NCBI GenBank assembly: GCA_045577415.1
Contig: JAZNII010000026.1
Coordinates: forward strand, 1-54,926
Origin: SVTX01 sp045577415
GTDB lineage: Bacteria > Bacillota > Clostridia > Oscillospirales > CAG-272
Direction: 5' to 3'
Length of the DNA stretch: 54,926 bases
Notes under the pieces: generated by a model
Told to the model about the DNA's origin: nothing
Database searches by the model: none
The model's input: the letters and a program-made list of their open reading frames with translations, nothing else
Translations under genes and position numbers: made by a program
Shown here: positions 1 to 8,122 of the stretch, one piece after another
Numbering within the stretch: the stretch's first letter is position 1
Layout of the letters: every line of letters begins with the position of its first letter

Positions 1-2
1 AA

Positions 3-1430
3 GGCGACGAGCTCGTTAAAGAAAACGAAAATAAGGAGATCAACTTCGATTCACTCAACTATTACACCGACTATACCGTTAAGATAACCTACACCTTTGA
101 CGTAAACGACGGCAAGGGCGTGCAAACAAAAACGGTGGAAAAAGCCATCTATACCGCGCCATACGTTGACGTGAAAAACTTGTCTGTGAAGAACACGTCG
201 ACAGTATTTACGAATGAATACATATACCTTGTGGCTACGCTGGAAAATCCTGTTGGTGTTACTGTCAAGACTGCAACTATCAACGGCACGGAATACTCAG
301 CCAACGGAGCTTCAAGTGGAAATATGCTGTTGATCGACATCAAAAACGAAGGTCAGTTTGCAAACGGAGAAGTATCACTTTCTATTGAAAGACTATGCGT
401 AACTATAGGAAGCAACGATTATACTATAGATATGACCACCGTTTGCTCTGATACGGTTTCCGTATATTCGCGTTTAACCATTCTTAATGCAGAGATAGTA
501 AATAAGGATCTGGAGACTTTCGATTGGATTTCTATGACCGTGAATGACGATGAAACCAAACGCTTCATTTTGATAACGTTAGACGGTGCAAAATCGAATG
601 ATATAAAAACGATTCGTATTGAAGGTCACGGAGAAGAGGGCGGAGCCGAGTTGTTGATCAACTTCAGTGATGTAGAGCTGGTTGACGATACCCGTATTCT
701 TGTCCCCTTGCAAGATATGGTGTATTATGATAGACTTGGTCTATCTACGTTTACAATGACGGTCGGTTGTGAAAGCTCGTACGGAGGCAGTTATGAGGTT
801 AATCGGGAACTGACTGATATATATGTGGTTATGGACGTGAAATACATTTCCACTGCCGAGGAGTTTATTAACTGCCCTCGTGATGTTTATGCTGAGCTTA
901 CTTGTGATCTGGATTTTTCAGATGTTTCGGGTTTCGAAGGCAAATATTTTGAAGGAGTATTTAACGGAAACGGATATGCTATAAAGAACGTATCCTTTAC
1001 GGGAGATTACAGCGACAAAGATATTGGAATATTCACAAAGTTTAACGGATTCTTGCGCAATTTGAAGATTGAAAACCTGTTTATGTACATTTCCGGAGGC
1101 AAGAATGCCGCCGCTTTGATAGCAGTAAGAGGCAACTCAATAGGCTTTGGATATGCTAAGGTTGAAAACTGCACAATCGACGAAAGCTCTGTAATAAGTA
1201 TATCGAACGTTGGGAACTGTGCGATATTCTGCGGTTGGGCGGACAGCATTGACTTTATAAATTGTGTAAACTATGCAAATGCAAATCTCCACAAGCTTGC
1301 TAATTGCGGAGTCCCCGGCTTTACAGGGACTCCAGATGGTTTCAATTTTACGGATTGCTATAATTACGGAACTATTACTTCTAATGGCGAAGTGGTCTAC
1401 GATCCCGCTACTCAAGATCAGACAGAATAA
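3..1430 (+). CDS. Partial large surface/exported protein with GLUG-like repeats (5' end outside window)
   Basis: The reading frame is open from base 3 to the stop at 1430, and there is no convincing ribosome-binding site before the first in-window start codons, so this is the C-terminal part (about 475 residues) of a longer protein. The visible part is rich in beta-strand-like segments. From about base 940 it contains phrases such as FEGVFNGNGYAIKNVSF and NCVNYANANL, typical of the GLUG/right-handed-beta-helix repeats of Clostridia surface proteins and adhesins. No LPXTG sorting signal, SLH domain or hydrophobic tail is seen at the C terminus, so anchoring, if any, must be at the missing N terminus. 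Export is inferred from the repeat type because the signal peptide lies outside the window. Function unknown; an extracellular adhesin or carbohydrate-binding role is plausible. Confidence 0.75.
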   Translation, partial: GDELVKENENKEINFDSLNYYTDYTVKITYTFDVNDGKGVQTKTVEKAIYTAPYVDVKNLSVKNTSTVFTNEYIYLVATLENPVGVTVKTATINGTEYSANGASSGNMLLIDIKNEGQFANGEVSLSIERLCVTIGSNDYTIDMTTVCSDTVSVYSRLTILNAEIVNKDLETFDWISMTVNDDETKRFILITLDGAKSNDIKTIRIEGHGEEGGAELLINFSDVELVDDTRILVPLQDMVYYDRLGLSTFTMTVGCESSYGGSYEVNRELTDIYVVMDVKYISTAEEFINCPRDVYAELTCDLDFSDVSGFEGKYFEGVFNGNGYAIKNVSFTGDYSDKDIGIFTKFNGFLRNLKIENLFMYISGGKNAAALIAVRGNSIGFGYAKVENCTIDESSVISISNVGNCAIFCGWADSIDFINCVNYANANLHKLANCGVPGFTGTPDGFNFTDCYNYGTITSNGEVVYDPATQDQTE

Positions 1431-1611
1431 TTCAAGCTCAAATGCATCGAGTCGTGAAGCGACTCAATCTGTTGGCAGAGACTCGCAAAACAAAAGAGAC
1501 ACCCGACAACTCTCCCAATTCAGTTTATTTTGATTTGTTGACAGGGACTCAGAACCTTTGCACAAATCCGCAAGCGGATTTGGCGTCGGGTTCCTCGTCA
1601 CCCAAATAACT

Positions 1612-1656
1612 CACCAAACCAAAAAGGCACCCGATGGGTGCCTTTTTGGTTTGGTG
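1612..1656. terminator. Bidirectional intrinsic terminator overlapping a tRNA 3' end
   Basis: A perfect 21-bp inverted repeat (1612-1632 / 1636-1656, loop GAT) has a core AAAAAGGCACCC/GGGTGCCTTTTT that gives a U-rich tail on either strand. It terminates the minus-strand tRNA, and its outer arm overlaps the tRNA's encoded CCA end. It could also stop plus-strand transcription from the surface-protein gene. Two further small hairpins lie upstream (1449-1465 and 1564-1581) in otherwise featureless DNA between 1431 and 1611. Confidence 0.85.
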
Positions 1657-1728
1657 GGCCATCAGGGACTCGAACCCCGGACCGACCGGTTATGAGCCGG
1701 TAGCTCTAACCAACTGAGCTATTGGCCC
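1652..1728 (-). tRNA. tRNA with CAT anticodon (elongator Met or Ile2), CCA encoded
   Basis: The minus strand folds as a 77-nt cloverleaf. The acceptor stem is GGGCCAA/ATGGCCC with one weak pair, the D arm is AGCTCAGTTGGTTAGAGC, the anticodon loop is CTCATAA with CAT at 1692-1694, the T arm contains GGTTCGAGTCC, and the discriminator A and CCA are encoded. A CTCATAA loop occurs both in elongator tRNA-Met and in tRNA-Ile2, whose C34 is modified to lysidine. A covariance model scan would be needed to separate them. Confidence 0.95.
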
Positions 1729-1764
1729 GCATATATGCGGTACTGTTTTTTGGACAGCTTTATT

Positions 1765-1793
1765 ATTTTATCACAATCACTTTCCTTTGTCAA
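1765..1793 (-). promoter_or_regulatory. Sigma-A promoter of the CAT tRNA
   Basis: On the minus strand there is TTGACA (1788-1793), a 17-bp spacer and TAAAAT (1765-1770), about 37 bp upstream of the mature tRNA 5' end. Confidence 0.8.
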
Positions 1794-1939
1794 TAGCTTT
1801 TAGAAAAAAAGTGAAATTTTTTCGTTAGTCTTTCATCGGTCAAAAAATATAGGACAAGGGTATATTTTTGTGTACTGCCGACATATACTGTACTACCGTA
1901 TCGCGGAACACATATAATATAAATGAAGGAGACACAAAA

Positions 1940-2713
1940 ATGAAGATCTCAAAAATCGATCTCGCCGCTCTGCTTCTTTCGGGAACGATCGTATGCGCCG
2001 CTCTTGTAGGTTGCGCCAACGGGACAAGCGATCCGAAGAACGAAAACCACACCGACAGCTCACTCTCACAAACAGATCCGACCGCAACAGACATTTCCGC
2101 TTACCTATTGCAGATCGAGTACTACGAGGGACTTATAAAGGATCTGGAGGCGCGACTGTTAAATGAAAAAGAAGAAAACTACATAGAGGTCAGCGAGTAC
2201 AAAAGCGCGATAAAAGACCTTGAGGACAAGGTTGCCGCTCTCACCCTGAAAATTGACACGATCACAGCAAGCAAAAACGAGTCGTCAAACTCAGGCTTCA
2301 AGGAGCAAACTACAATCAACCCGACCCCGTCAGAAGATGACGCCACATCGGACTCGTCGCAAAGAGTCAGCTTTCTGCTTGACGGAAGCACCTTGGTGGG
2401 ATATAAAGGCTCCGAAACCGAAATATCAGTCCCTAAAACCTCAAACGGCACTTCGATCAACACAATAGGAGAGGGGGCGTTCAAGGGATCAAAAGTCCAA
2501 AAAATAACCCTGCCCGACGGCATAACACAGATAGATTGGTTCGCCTTTTCCGATTGCAAAAAGCTTTCGGAGATATATATTCCGTCCTCGGTAAAATCAA
2601 TAGGCTACGGAGCCTTTGACAACTGCTCTTCGTTTTTAGTTATTAAATGCCCCAAGGGTTCCTACGCAGAGACCTACGCCAAAAGCTGGGGAATACTTGT
2701 AATAACCGAATAA
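1940..2713 (+). CDS. Lipoprotein with coiled coil and BspA-type leucine-rich repeat domain
   Basis: A 257-residue secreted lipoprotein. The start is ATG at 1940, preceded by GGAGA; an upstream in-frame ATG at 1868 lacks a ribosome-binding site and would put the signal peptide inside the protein. The N terminus is a lipoprotein signal (MKIS..., hydrophobic stretch, lipobox LVGC with the lipidated Cys at residue 25). A Ser/Asn-rich linker follows, then a Glu/Lys-rich helical segment (about 55-115, coiled-coil-like), another linker, and a C-terminal domain (about 150-255) with LRR_5/BspA-like repeats, seen in IGEGAFKGSKVQKITLPDGI and IPSSVKSIGYGAFDNC. Such domains mediate adhesion or protein binding in gut bacteria, but no partner can be named. 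Convergent with the next gene. Confidence 0.85.
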   Translation: MKISKIDLAALLLSGTIVCAALVGCANGTSDPKNENHTDSSLSQTDPTATDISAYLLQIEYYEGLIKDLEARLLNEKEENYIEVSEYKSAIKDLEDKVAALTLKIDTITASKNESSNSGFKEQTTINPTPSEDDATSDSSQRVSFLLDGSTLVGYKGSETEISVPKTSNGTSINTIGEGAFKGSKVQKITLPDGITQIDWFAFSDCKKLSEIYIPSSVKSIGYGAFDNCSSFLVIKCPKGSYAETYAKSWGILVITE

Positions 2714-2809
2714 AATGGGGCTGATTCATTTAGCGCAGAACAAAAGCCACTTTCAAAGGCAAATACAAAATACAACTTTAAAAGATAGTTTTTGTCTTCT
2801 TAGATGAAG

Positions 2810-2835
2810 AAAACCGCCGACGCATCGGCGGTTTT
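2810..2835. terminator. Bidirectional terminator between convergent genes
   Basis: AAAACCGCCGA (2810-2820), loop CGCA, TCGGCGGTTTT (2825-2835): a perfect 11-bp stem with A/T flanks on both sides, serving the LRR lipoprotein (plus) and the glycosidase (minus). Confidence 0.85.
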
Positions 2836-2947
2836 CCCCATTTTATGTGGCTTTTTAGTCGCGTTTTGGCTCTCTGGCGTACTCCTGTACGCCGACGAGA
2901 ACCAAACCACGCCTTCTGCATCCAAATGGCTCAGCACCACAATCGTG

Positions 2948-4567
2948 TTATCTGAATTTGATGACGTAGGATCTGCCGTCCAGCTTGTAATTAATGATAA
3001 AGCCGTTTTCCACCTTATCAACAACCACGTTCTTCGCTCTTGCAAGATTGCACATCTTAACGAATCTGCGCTTCTTCTTCTGGTCGTAAGCCGCGCCGCT
3101 GTCGTGGAAGATAAGAACCGAGGTAAACAAGCCTTCGATATTAGTCAGGACGTTCTGCTCGGCGCTGTTAAGATTTCCGTCGAAGAAGAATTCCTTTTCA
3201 TCAAAAGAAATTCCGCAGGGAGCGGACAGGAAGGCTCTCTTGTTAAGTCCGCGTCTGAATACTACGTCAGCCGCTGCGTTTCTTACAGATGCGCTCTCAC
3301 GGTAAAATCTCTTGGAATAAGCGTTGGGCATATTGTTGGAATACGCGTCACAGCTGATGGCGCAGTAATCTGCAACTCCGAATGCGGGCATAAGAGGAGT
3401 ATGGTCGGCATACATCAGCTTACCGCCGCAGCACTCACGCAAGAACTCCATAGCAGAACACATTCTCTCTCCTCTGCTCTTTCCGTCTCCGCAGGAGATT
3501 CCCGCAACGTAAAGGTTGTCAAGCTTTACAAGATCAAATCCCCACATATAGAGAATGGTATGAATTACCTCTCTTACGTAAGCACGAACCTCCTCATTCT
3601 CGGAGTCGAGAACGTAAAGATTCTTTTTCGCCTTGATAAATCTTCCGTTAGGCATACTGAGGATCCAATCCTTGTGCTTGATAAATACGTCCGAATCCTC
3701 GTCAACCGTAAAGGGAGACAGACAAAGACCCGATATCATATCCGACGCCTTGATCTTATCGGAAATGGCGCGAAGTCCGCCCGGGAATTTATTGTCGAGA
3801 GGCTCGAGCCAGTTACCGTGGATGCAGTACTCGCCGTCAATAATAAACGCATTGGCTTTTATCGGGAAGCATCGCTTAACCGCGGAAAGCTTGCGGAGAA
3901 CGATCTTTTCGTCGATAACGTCAAGCTTTTTGGTGGAGTAACCGATAAGCTCGGGAGCGGGAGGATTCTCGCTCTTTCCAATAGCCTCGAACCATTTATC
4001 AAACACCTCGTCCTCACTGCCCTCGGCAAAGAAAATGGACATAGCCTTATAGTTATCAAAGGACTTTACGCCCTCAATATCCTTGGACACCTTAAGAGTT
4101 GCGGTGTTAGCATCATATTTGAACACGGTGTATCCCGTAGACTCATCAAGAGATCCGAAGAACCTATAATTATCTCCGTTTCTGAAATAGCAATAAGAGA
4201 AGCCGTGGGTAACTCCGGGCTTATTCTTGTATTTTACGATAGAATAGTCGCCGCCTACCACCTCAGTATAAACCCTCTTTGCGTAAGAGGAGACCGCGTC
4301 AACACCGCGCATTTTCTCATTTACGGTGCGCTCGCGGCTATCGGTGGCAGACTGAAATCCGTTCATAAATATAGTCTCGCCTTCTTCAAGCTCGACAGGA
4401 ATTCTGACAGATACCGCCGCAGGAGAAAGCTTGGATGTAACGTACAGATTATAAGTATTATCACTGCTGTCAACGGTATATTGCGCGTACTTGGGGTTTG
4501 ATGCCGTGTCGGCTACTATACCCGCAGGTGTAAAATATGCGCCTACCGCTTTGATAGTAATTTTCAT
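2948..4567 (-). CDS. Clan GH-D glycosidase (GH36-like alpha-galactosidase)
   Basis: A 539-residue protein without signal peptide, so probably cytoplasmic. It has an N-terminal beta-rich region (1-250) and a TIM-barrel region (about 250-460). The barrel contains FDLVKLDNLY; Asp350 of the KxD signature is the expected nucleophile of clan GH-D (GH27/GH36) retaining alpha-galactosidases. Further barrel motifs are FIIDGEYCIHGNW and GGLRAISDKIKASDMISGLCLSPF, which match the GH36 pattern of an acidic tryptophan/glycine-rich loop. Family members release terminal alpha-galactose from oligosaccharides or glycolipids; the exact substrate cannot be read. The start ATG is preceded by GGAGGTCT. An independent promoter lies upstream. 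It is shorter than classical GH36 enzymes (about 700 residues), so a trimmed N-terminal supersandwich is likely. The long opposite-strand frame is a shadow. Confidence 0.8.
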   Translation of the reverse strand: MKITIKAVGAYFTPAGIVADTASNPKYAQYTVDSSDNTYNLYVTSKLSPAAVSVRIPVELEEGETIFMNGFQSATDSRERTVNEKMRGVDAVSSYAKRVYTEVVGGDYSIVKYKNKPGVTHGFSYCYFRNGDNYRFFGSLDESTGYTVFKYDANTATLKVSKDIEGVKSFDNYKAMSIFFAEGSEDEVFDKWFEAIGKSENPPAPELIGYSTKKLDVIDEKIVLRKLSAVKRCFPIKANAFIIDGEYCIHGNWLEPLDNKFPGGLRAISDKIKASDMISGLCLSPFTVDEDSDVFIKHKDWILSMPNGRFIKAKKNLYVLDSENEEVRAYVREVIHTILYMWGFDLVKLDNLYVAGISCGDGKSRGERMCSAMEFLRECCGGKLMYADHTPLMPAFGVADYCAISCDAYSNNMPNAYSKRFYRESASVRNAAADVVFRRGLNKRAFLSAPCGISFDEKEFFFDGNLNSAEQNVLTNIEGLFTSVLIFHDSGAAYDQKKKRRFVKMCNLARAKNVVVDKVENGFIINYKLDGRSYVIKFR

Positions 4568-4631
4568 ACAGACCTCCGTTAAAAAGAATATGTGGCTACG
4601 GCAACAAGCCGTTTTTCATACACTTATATAT

Positions 4632-4660
4632 ATTTTATCACAAAAACGCCAAAATTGCAA
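4632..4660 (-). promoter_or_regulatory. Promoter of the GH-D glycosidase gene
   Basis: On the minus strand there is TTGCAA (4655-4660), a 17-bp spacer and TAAAAT (4632-4637), 65 bp upstream of the start codon. Confidence 0.65.
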
Positions 4661-4750
4661 TAACTAATTATATTTTTCATAGTGTTTTTTTATCTAAAAA
4701 CGGAAATTTTTTGTTTTTTTATTTTTTTTGAAAAAATTTGCGTTTTGCTA

Positions 4751-4779
4751 TTGCATTTTTGGAAATTATGTGATATAAT
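4751..4779 (+). promoter_or_regulatory. Promoter of secG
   Basis: TTGCAT (4751-4756), a 17-bp spacer, TATAAT (4774-4779), implying a leader of about 80 nt before secG. This promoter and that of the glycosidase are divergent in the 300-bp gap. Confidence 0.8.
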
Positions 4780-4867
4780 ACTACGTACGCGAATTTGTTG
4801 CCTAAGATTCGCAATTAAATTTGATTATAATTTATCATATCACGATCGAAAAAGGAGGTAATAAAAA

Positions 4868-5101
4868 ATGGATATAGCTTTCGGCGTTATTTTGTTGGTT
4901 CTTTCTGTTGCGCTTATCGTTCTGGTTCTCTTCCAGTCCGGTAAGGATAAAAAGCTTTCGGGTACAATCGCAGGCGGAGCTGAGACCTTCTTCGGCAAAA
5001 GTAAGGCAAACGATTACAGCAAGACACTTTCTATCGTTACTGCAATCGTTTCCGTAGTATTCGCAATAACCGCTTTTGCAGCATTCCTGCTTCTCGGTTG
5101 A
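4868..5101 (+). CDS. secG: Protein translocase subunit SecG
   Basis: A 77-residue membrane protein of the SecYEG channel, which exports unfolded preproteins across the cytoplasmic membrane. It shows the standard layout: N-terminal transmembrane helix (about 4-23), a short polar loop with the family phrase VLFQSGKDKKLSGTIAGGAETFFGKSK, and a second helix (about 53-75). Length and motif match SecG closely. The start ATG follows a strong AAAGGAGGT site. It is monocistronic, with its own promoter upstream and a terminator directly downstream. In many Clostridia secG precedes rnr and smpB; that neighbourhood is absent here. Confidence 0.95.
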   Translation: MDIAFGVILLVLSVALIVLVLFQSGKDKKLSGTIAGGAETFFGKSKANDYSKTLSIVTAIVSVVFAITAFAAFLLLG

Positions 5102-5110
5102 TGCTGAAAT

Positions 5111-5137
5111 AAAAAAGTCCGCCAGGCGGACTTTTTT
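5111..5137 (+). terminator. Intrinsic terminator of secG
   Basis: AAAAAAGTCCGCC (5111-5123) pairs with GGCGGACTTTTTT (5125-5137), with a U run at the 3' side. Confidence 0.9.
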
Positions 5138-5156
5138 ATTATTTATTATCTGATAT

Positions 5157-5175
5157 TTCCTGTTGACAACAGGAA
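5157..5175. promoter_or_regulatory. Perfect palindrome overlapping a -35 box (candidate operator)
   Basis: TTCCTGTTG-A-CAACAGGAA is a perfect 9-bp inverted repeat around one central base, and it contains the TTGACA -35 element (5163-5168) of the following gene. A bound dimeric regulator would block the polymerase here. It does not match a regulator motif I can name with confidence. Confidence 0.5.
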
Positions 5176-5191
5176 TTTCGTATGATAAAAT
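5163..5191 (+). promoter_or_regulatory. Sigma-A promoter of the DacF-like gene
   Basis: TTGACA (5163-5168), a 17-bp spacer, TAAAAT (5186-5191), giving a start site about 32 nt before the ATG. Confidence 0.85.
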
Positions 5192-5229
5192 AATATTGTT
5201 TAAATTACATTGTTGAAAGGAATTAAGTA

Positions 5230-6285
5230 ATGTCCCCATTCAATTCCGGAAAGCATCGCATAAAAAAGCAGGTGCAATTAGACGATTTTTCTCTCACTCT
5301 CATAACCGTGATAATTATTGCCATAGTCGCAATCGTGCTTATAACCGCGATATACGGCATCGTTTTCGCATTGTCAACCCCTGAAGCTCCTTTGCTTGGC
5401 ACGGACGTTAATGCTTCGGCTGACGGAGATTATCCCTTTAAGCAGGAGATCGATCTGAAGCTTCCCGAATACAAGGAAGGAAGCGCGACGATTGAGGGGG
5501 TCAATTCAGAACACGCAATTCTTTTTGACGTTACGAGCGGCGAGATCATCGCCTCCAAAAAGTCCAACACCTTAATATATCCCGCTTCCTTGACAAAGGT
5601 TATGACCTTGATAGTTGTCTACGAAAATCTCCCCTCTGAGGATTCTCTTGACGACGTGCTTACCATAAAGATCCCCCGCGGAGAGCATTCGGGGTATGGA
5701 TTTGAGATTGGCGAAAAGCTTACCGTGGAAGATCTTATCTACGCTTCGATTCTTCAATCGGACGGCGTTGCCTGCATAACTCTCGCGGAATACATAGCGG
5801 GCAGCGAAGCGAATTTTGTTAAGATGATGAATGATAAGGTTCGTGAGTTGGGACTTCTTGAGGAAGACCCCGAAACCAATCCCTCCACCAATTTCACTAA
5901 TTGCTCGGGACTTCACGAGCAGTATCACTACTCAACCGCATACGACATGGCAGTTATTACCGCTTATGCTATGAAAAATACCCACTGTGCAGAAGTTCTT
6001 ACTGCACTCAGCTACAAGCCCAGCGCAAACTTCCGTCCCGGCGAAGGCTGCACATTCTGGCACGGTTTCCTTCACAATAGACTCAATGACGGTGCGATCC
6101 AGCCCACCACCGCCACCATCAAGGGCGGTAAAACAGGCTGGACAGGAACTGAGAGCGGCTATTGCATCGCATCGTTTGCCCGCGGCAAGAACGGAAACGA
6201 CTACGTCCTCATTACCGCAAAGTCAGAGAGCTGGGCAACCGCAGTTGACGATACTATTAATATTTATAAAAATTATATTGATTGA
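5230..6285 (+). CDS. D-alanyl-D-alanine carboxypeptidase, S11 family (DacF-like)
   Basis: A 351-residue membrane-anchored penicillin-binding protein that trims the terminal D-Ala from peptidoglycan stem peptides on the outer face of the membrane. A short positively charged cytoplasmic tail is followed by one transmembrane helix (about 23-48) acting as an uncleaved anchor; the C-terminal amphipathic anchor typical of DacA-type enzymes is missing. The catalytic domain shows the nucleophile motif SLTK (Ser120-Lys123) and KTG (301-303). At the place of the SxN motif (usually SGN) the sequence reads SDG (177-179), so the expected Asn is a Gly. The start ATG has an AAAGGAA site and fits the promoter. 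Convergent with the DUF4830 gene. Likely a monocistronic cell-wall or sporulation carboxypeptidase. Confidence 0.9.
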   Translation: MSPFNSGKHRIKKQVQLDDFSLTLITVIIIAIVAIVLITAIYGIVFALSTPEAPLLGTDVNASADGDYPFKQEIDLKLPEYKEGSATIEGVNSEHAILFDVTSGEIIASKKSNTLIYPASLTKVMTLIVVYENLPSEDSLDDVLTIKIPRGEHSGYGFEIGEKLTVEDLIYASILQSDGVACITLAEYIAGSEANFVKMMNDKVRELGLLEEDPETNPSTNFTNCSGLHEQYHYSTAYDMAVITAYAMKNTHCAEVLTALSYKPSANFRPGEGCTFWHGFLHNRLNDGAIQPTTATIKGGKTGWTGTESGYCIASFARGKNGNDYVLITAKSESWATAVDDTINIYKNYID

Positions 6286-6293
6286 TAAACGAC

Positions 6294-6324
6294 GAAAAAC
6301 GGTCTGCCGAGCAGACCGTTTTTC
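6294..6324. terminator. Bidirectional terminator between convergent genes
   Basis: GAAAAACGGTCTGC (6294-6307), loop CGA, GCAGACCGTTTTTC (6311-6324): a perfect 14-bp stem with U-rich ends on both strands. Confidence 0.9.
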
Positions 6325-6325
6325 T

Positions 6326-6820
6326 TTATTTTTCAAACCCATGGACAAAACCCGAAACGTCCGCCGAGCAGATGTCGCCGCCCACCACCTTGTTGCGGTA
6401 AACGAGGACGTTTGCAAGGACCTTTCCCTCGTAGCCCTCATAATTGGTGACTTCAAAGGTGTACCTTGTCAGCTCTTTTTTCTTGTACTTGGAAAGATCA
6501 AGTCCCTGAGATTTCTGTATCTCATTGTAAGCGGCGAACACCTTATCAAATTCCGCGGGGATGGTCACCTCAGCACTCTCGGGCTTGCCGCCGTCAACCG
6601 TCCACCCGAACTGCGACAAAAAGCCCACCGCATCGGCGGCGTTCTTTACCTTGTCGTAGTTAATGTTGACCTCGCCCTCTGACGCGGCCCCCGTGCTGAC
6701 CGAGCCAAGTCCGTCGGCATACACAGGCACGAATGCGATCATCGCGATAAGAGCCACCAAGGTAATTGATATTATCCCCAAAAATTTCAGCGTTGACGCC
6801 TTGAATGAATAGATAAACAT
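6326..6820 (-). CDS. DUF4830 domain protein, single-pass membrane-anchored
   Basis: A 164-residue protein with an N-terminal basic segment and one hydrophobic helix (about 11-33), then VYADG, which could act as a signal-peptidase site or leave the helix as an anchor. The remaining 130 residues are predicted extracytoplasmic. The C-terminal half (FLSQFGWTV... PAEFDKVFAAYNEIQKSQGLDLSKYKKKELTRYTFEV) matches the pattern of DUF4830, a small domain found almost only in Clostridia and without a known function. The start ATG has a GGGAGG site. The terminator is shared with the convergent DacF-like gene. Confidence 0.8.
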   Translation of the reverse strand: MFIYSFKASTLKFLGIISITLVALIAMIAFVPVYADGLGSVSTGAASEGEVNINYDKVKNAADAVGFLSQFGWTVDGGKPESAEVTIPAEFDKVFAAYNEIQKSQGLDLSKYKKKELTRYTFEVTNYEGYEGKVLANVLVYRNKVVGGDICSADVSGFVHGFEK

Positions 6821-6883
6821 ATCTGCCTCCCAAAACCCAAATGTTACTTTACTGAATTATATTTAGAGAAGCATAAAAATATG

Positions 6884-6919
6884 AATACAAAAAAGACGGC
6901 GACCCGTCTTTTTTGTATT
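6884..6919 (-). terminator. Terminator of the SEDS-protein gene
   Basis: AATACAAAAAAGACGG (6884-6899) pairs with CCGTCTTTTTTGTATT (6904-6919): a 16-bp stem immediately after the stop codon of the minus-strand gene. Confidence 0.9.
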
Positions 6920-6921
6920 TA

Positions 6922-8073
6922 TCAATAACCGAACATTCCGCTGACGTCTGCGTTACTCTGCCTCGGCTTATGTCCCTTTACGCTATGTACGATCGACAAC
7001 AAAACGTAGGTCGCAAGCAACGACGAGCCGCCGCAAGACAAGAACGGTAAAGTAATGCCGACAACAGGCAACATCGCAAGGCACATTCCAATATTTTCTA
7101 CCGTCTGCACTACGATTATCGCCGCAACGCCGACACAGATAAGTCCGCCGTAGTCCTTTCCGCAGCTTTTTGCGATCATAAGTATTCTGACCACCATTAC
7201 GGCAAGGAGAATTATAACGAATATTCCTCCTATGATACCGAATTTTTCGCAGATCGTTGCGAAGATAAAGTCGGTATGCGAGGCGGGAAGTATCTCATAG
7301 TCGCCCTTTCCCATAAGACCGATGCCGAACAAGCCTCCGTTACCTACGCACTGTTTGGAAAGAAGCGGCTGCATTCCTTTTCCCAGAGGGTCAAGCTCGG
7401 GGTTAAAGCCGACGATTATCCTCTCCTGCTGATAGGGCGCTAAAAACTCCCAGATCAAAGGGAACGCCAGCACCACCGCCGTGATGCCGCCGAGGAAATA
7501 AAATCCCGACAAGCCTCCCACAAACAGCATTATTGCCAAAAACGCCATATAAACGAGGGCAACTCCAAGGTCACCCGAAACTAAAATAAGACCTACTATA
7601 AGCCCCGCATGGAGCGCAAGTCCACCAAGCTCCTTGGGACGGTTTATACGCTCTCTTACCAAGGATATGTGCTTGGCAAAGGTGCAGACCATAGCTATTT
7701 TCACAAACTCCGATGGCTGTATCATAACACCGATGACCGGTATCTTCAGCCACGATTGGTTTGCGGTCTCCATATTCTCTCCCGAGCTTCCGAAAATGAG
7801 AGTAACCGCAAGAAAAAGCGCGGAACCGCCCAGCATAAATAACCAAAGCTTGTCGGTTACGGCGTGATAATCAATATTTGCGATTATGAGCGTAGCCATA
7901 ACGCCTGCAACCATCATGGCGACCTGCATAATAAGCTTTCTCGTTCCGAAATTGTCCATAGCGCCGAATATGGTGACGATACTTATAAGCGAGAGCATCA
8001 CCGTGCAGACAAACAGTATCGGATCAATGCTTTTTATGCAATTTTTTGCGTATTTTCCGATAGAATAAAACAC
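6922..8073 (-). CDS. rodA: SEDS-family peptidoglycan polymerase, RodA/FtsW type
   Basis: A 383-residue polytopic membrane protein with about ten transmembrane helices, the glycosyltransferase that polymerises lipid II in partnership with a class B PBP. Family signatures are SWLKIPVIGVMIQPSEFVK (RodA: ...QPSE) and, near the end, GITLPFLSCGGSSLL, the usual PFLSYGGSS with Cys for Tyr. The start is taken as GTG at 8073, because AAAGGAGA stands eight bases before it; an upstream in-frame ATG (8127) has no such site and would add 18 residues encoded by repeat DNA. The closer match is RodA (elongation), but FtsW or SpoVE cannot be excluded without a tree. It has no mreB, mreC or division genes as neighbours. 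Confidence 0.88.
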   Translation of the reverse strand: MFYSIGKYAKNCIKSIDPILFVCTVMLSLISIVTIFGAMDNFGTRKLIMQVAMMVAGVMATLIIANIDYHAVTDKLWLFMLGGSALFLAVTLIFGSSGENMETANQSWLKIPVIGVMIQPSEFVKIAMVCTFAKHISLVRERINRPKELGGLALHAGLIVGLILVSGDLGVALVYMAFLAIMLFVGGLSGFYFLGGITAVVLAFPLIWEFLAPYQQERIIVGFNPELDPLGKGMQPLLSKQCVGNGGLFGIGLMGKGDYEILPASHTDFIFATICEKFGIIGGIFVIILLAVMVVRILMIAKSCGKDYGGLICVGVAAIIVVQTVENIGMCLAMLPVVGITLPFLSCGGSSLLATYVLLSIVHSVKGHKPRQSNADVSGMFGY

Positions 8074-8122
8074 GATGCTCTCCTTTCGCTTTAATAAGAA
8101 TTCTACGAAAAGAGGGAAAACC

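Noticed and set aside
1273..1533. 86-codon frame overlapping the end of the surface-protein gene
   Set aside because: Out of frame with the real gene, no ribosome-binding site, low-complexity product.
2804..4501. Long open frame (565 codons) on the plus strand opposite the GH-D glycosidase
   Set aside because: It starts inside the terminator stem, its product has no recognisable domain, and the minus frame carries clear family motifs and a proper ribosome-binding site. It is a shadow frame.
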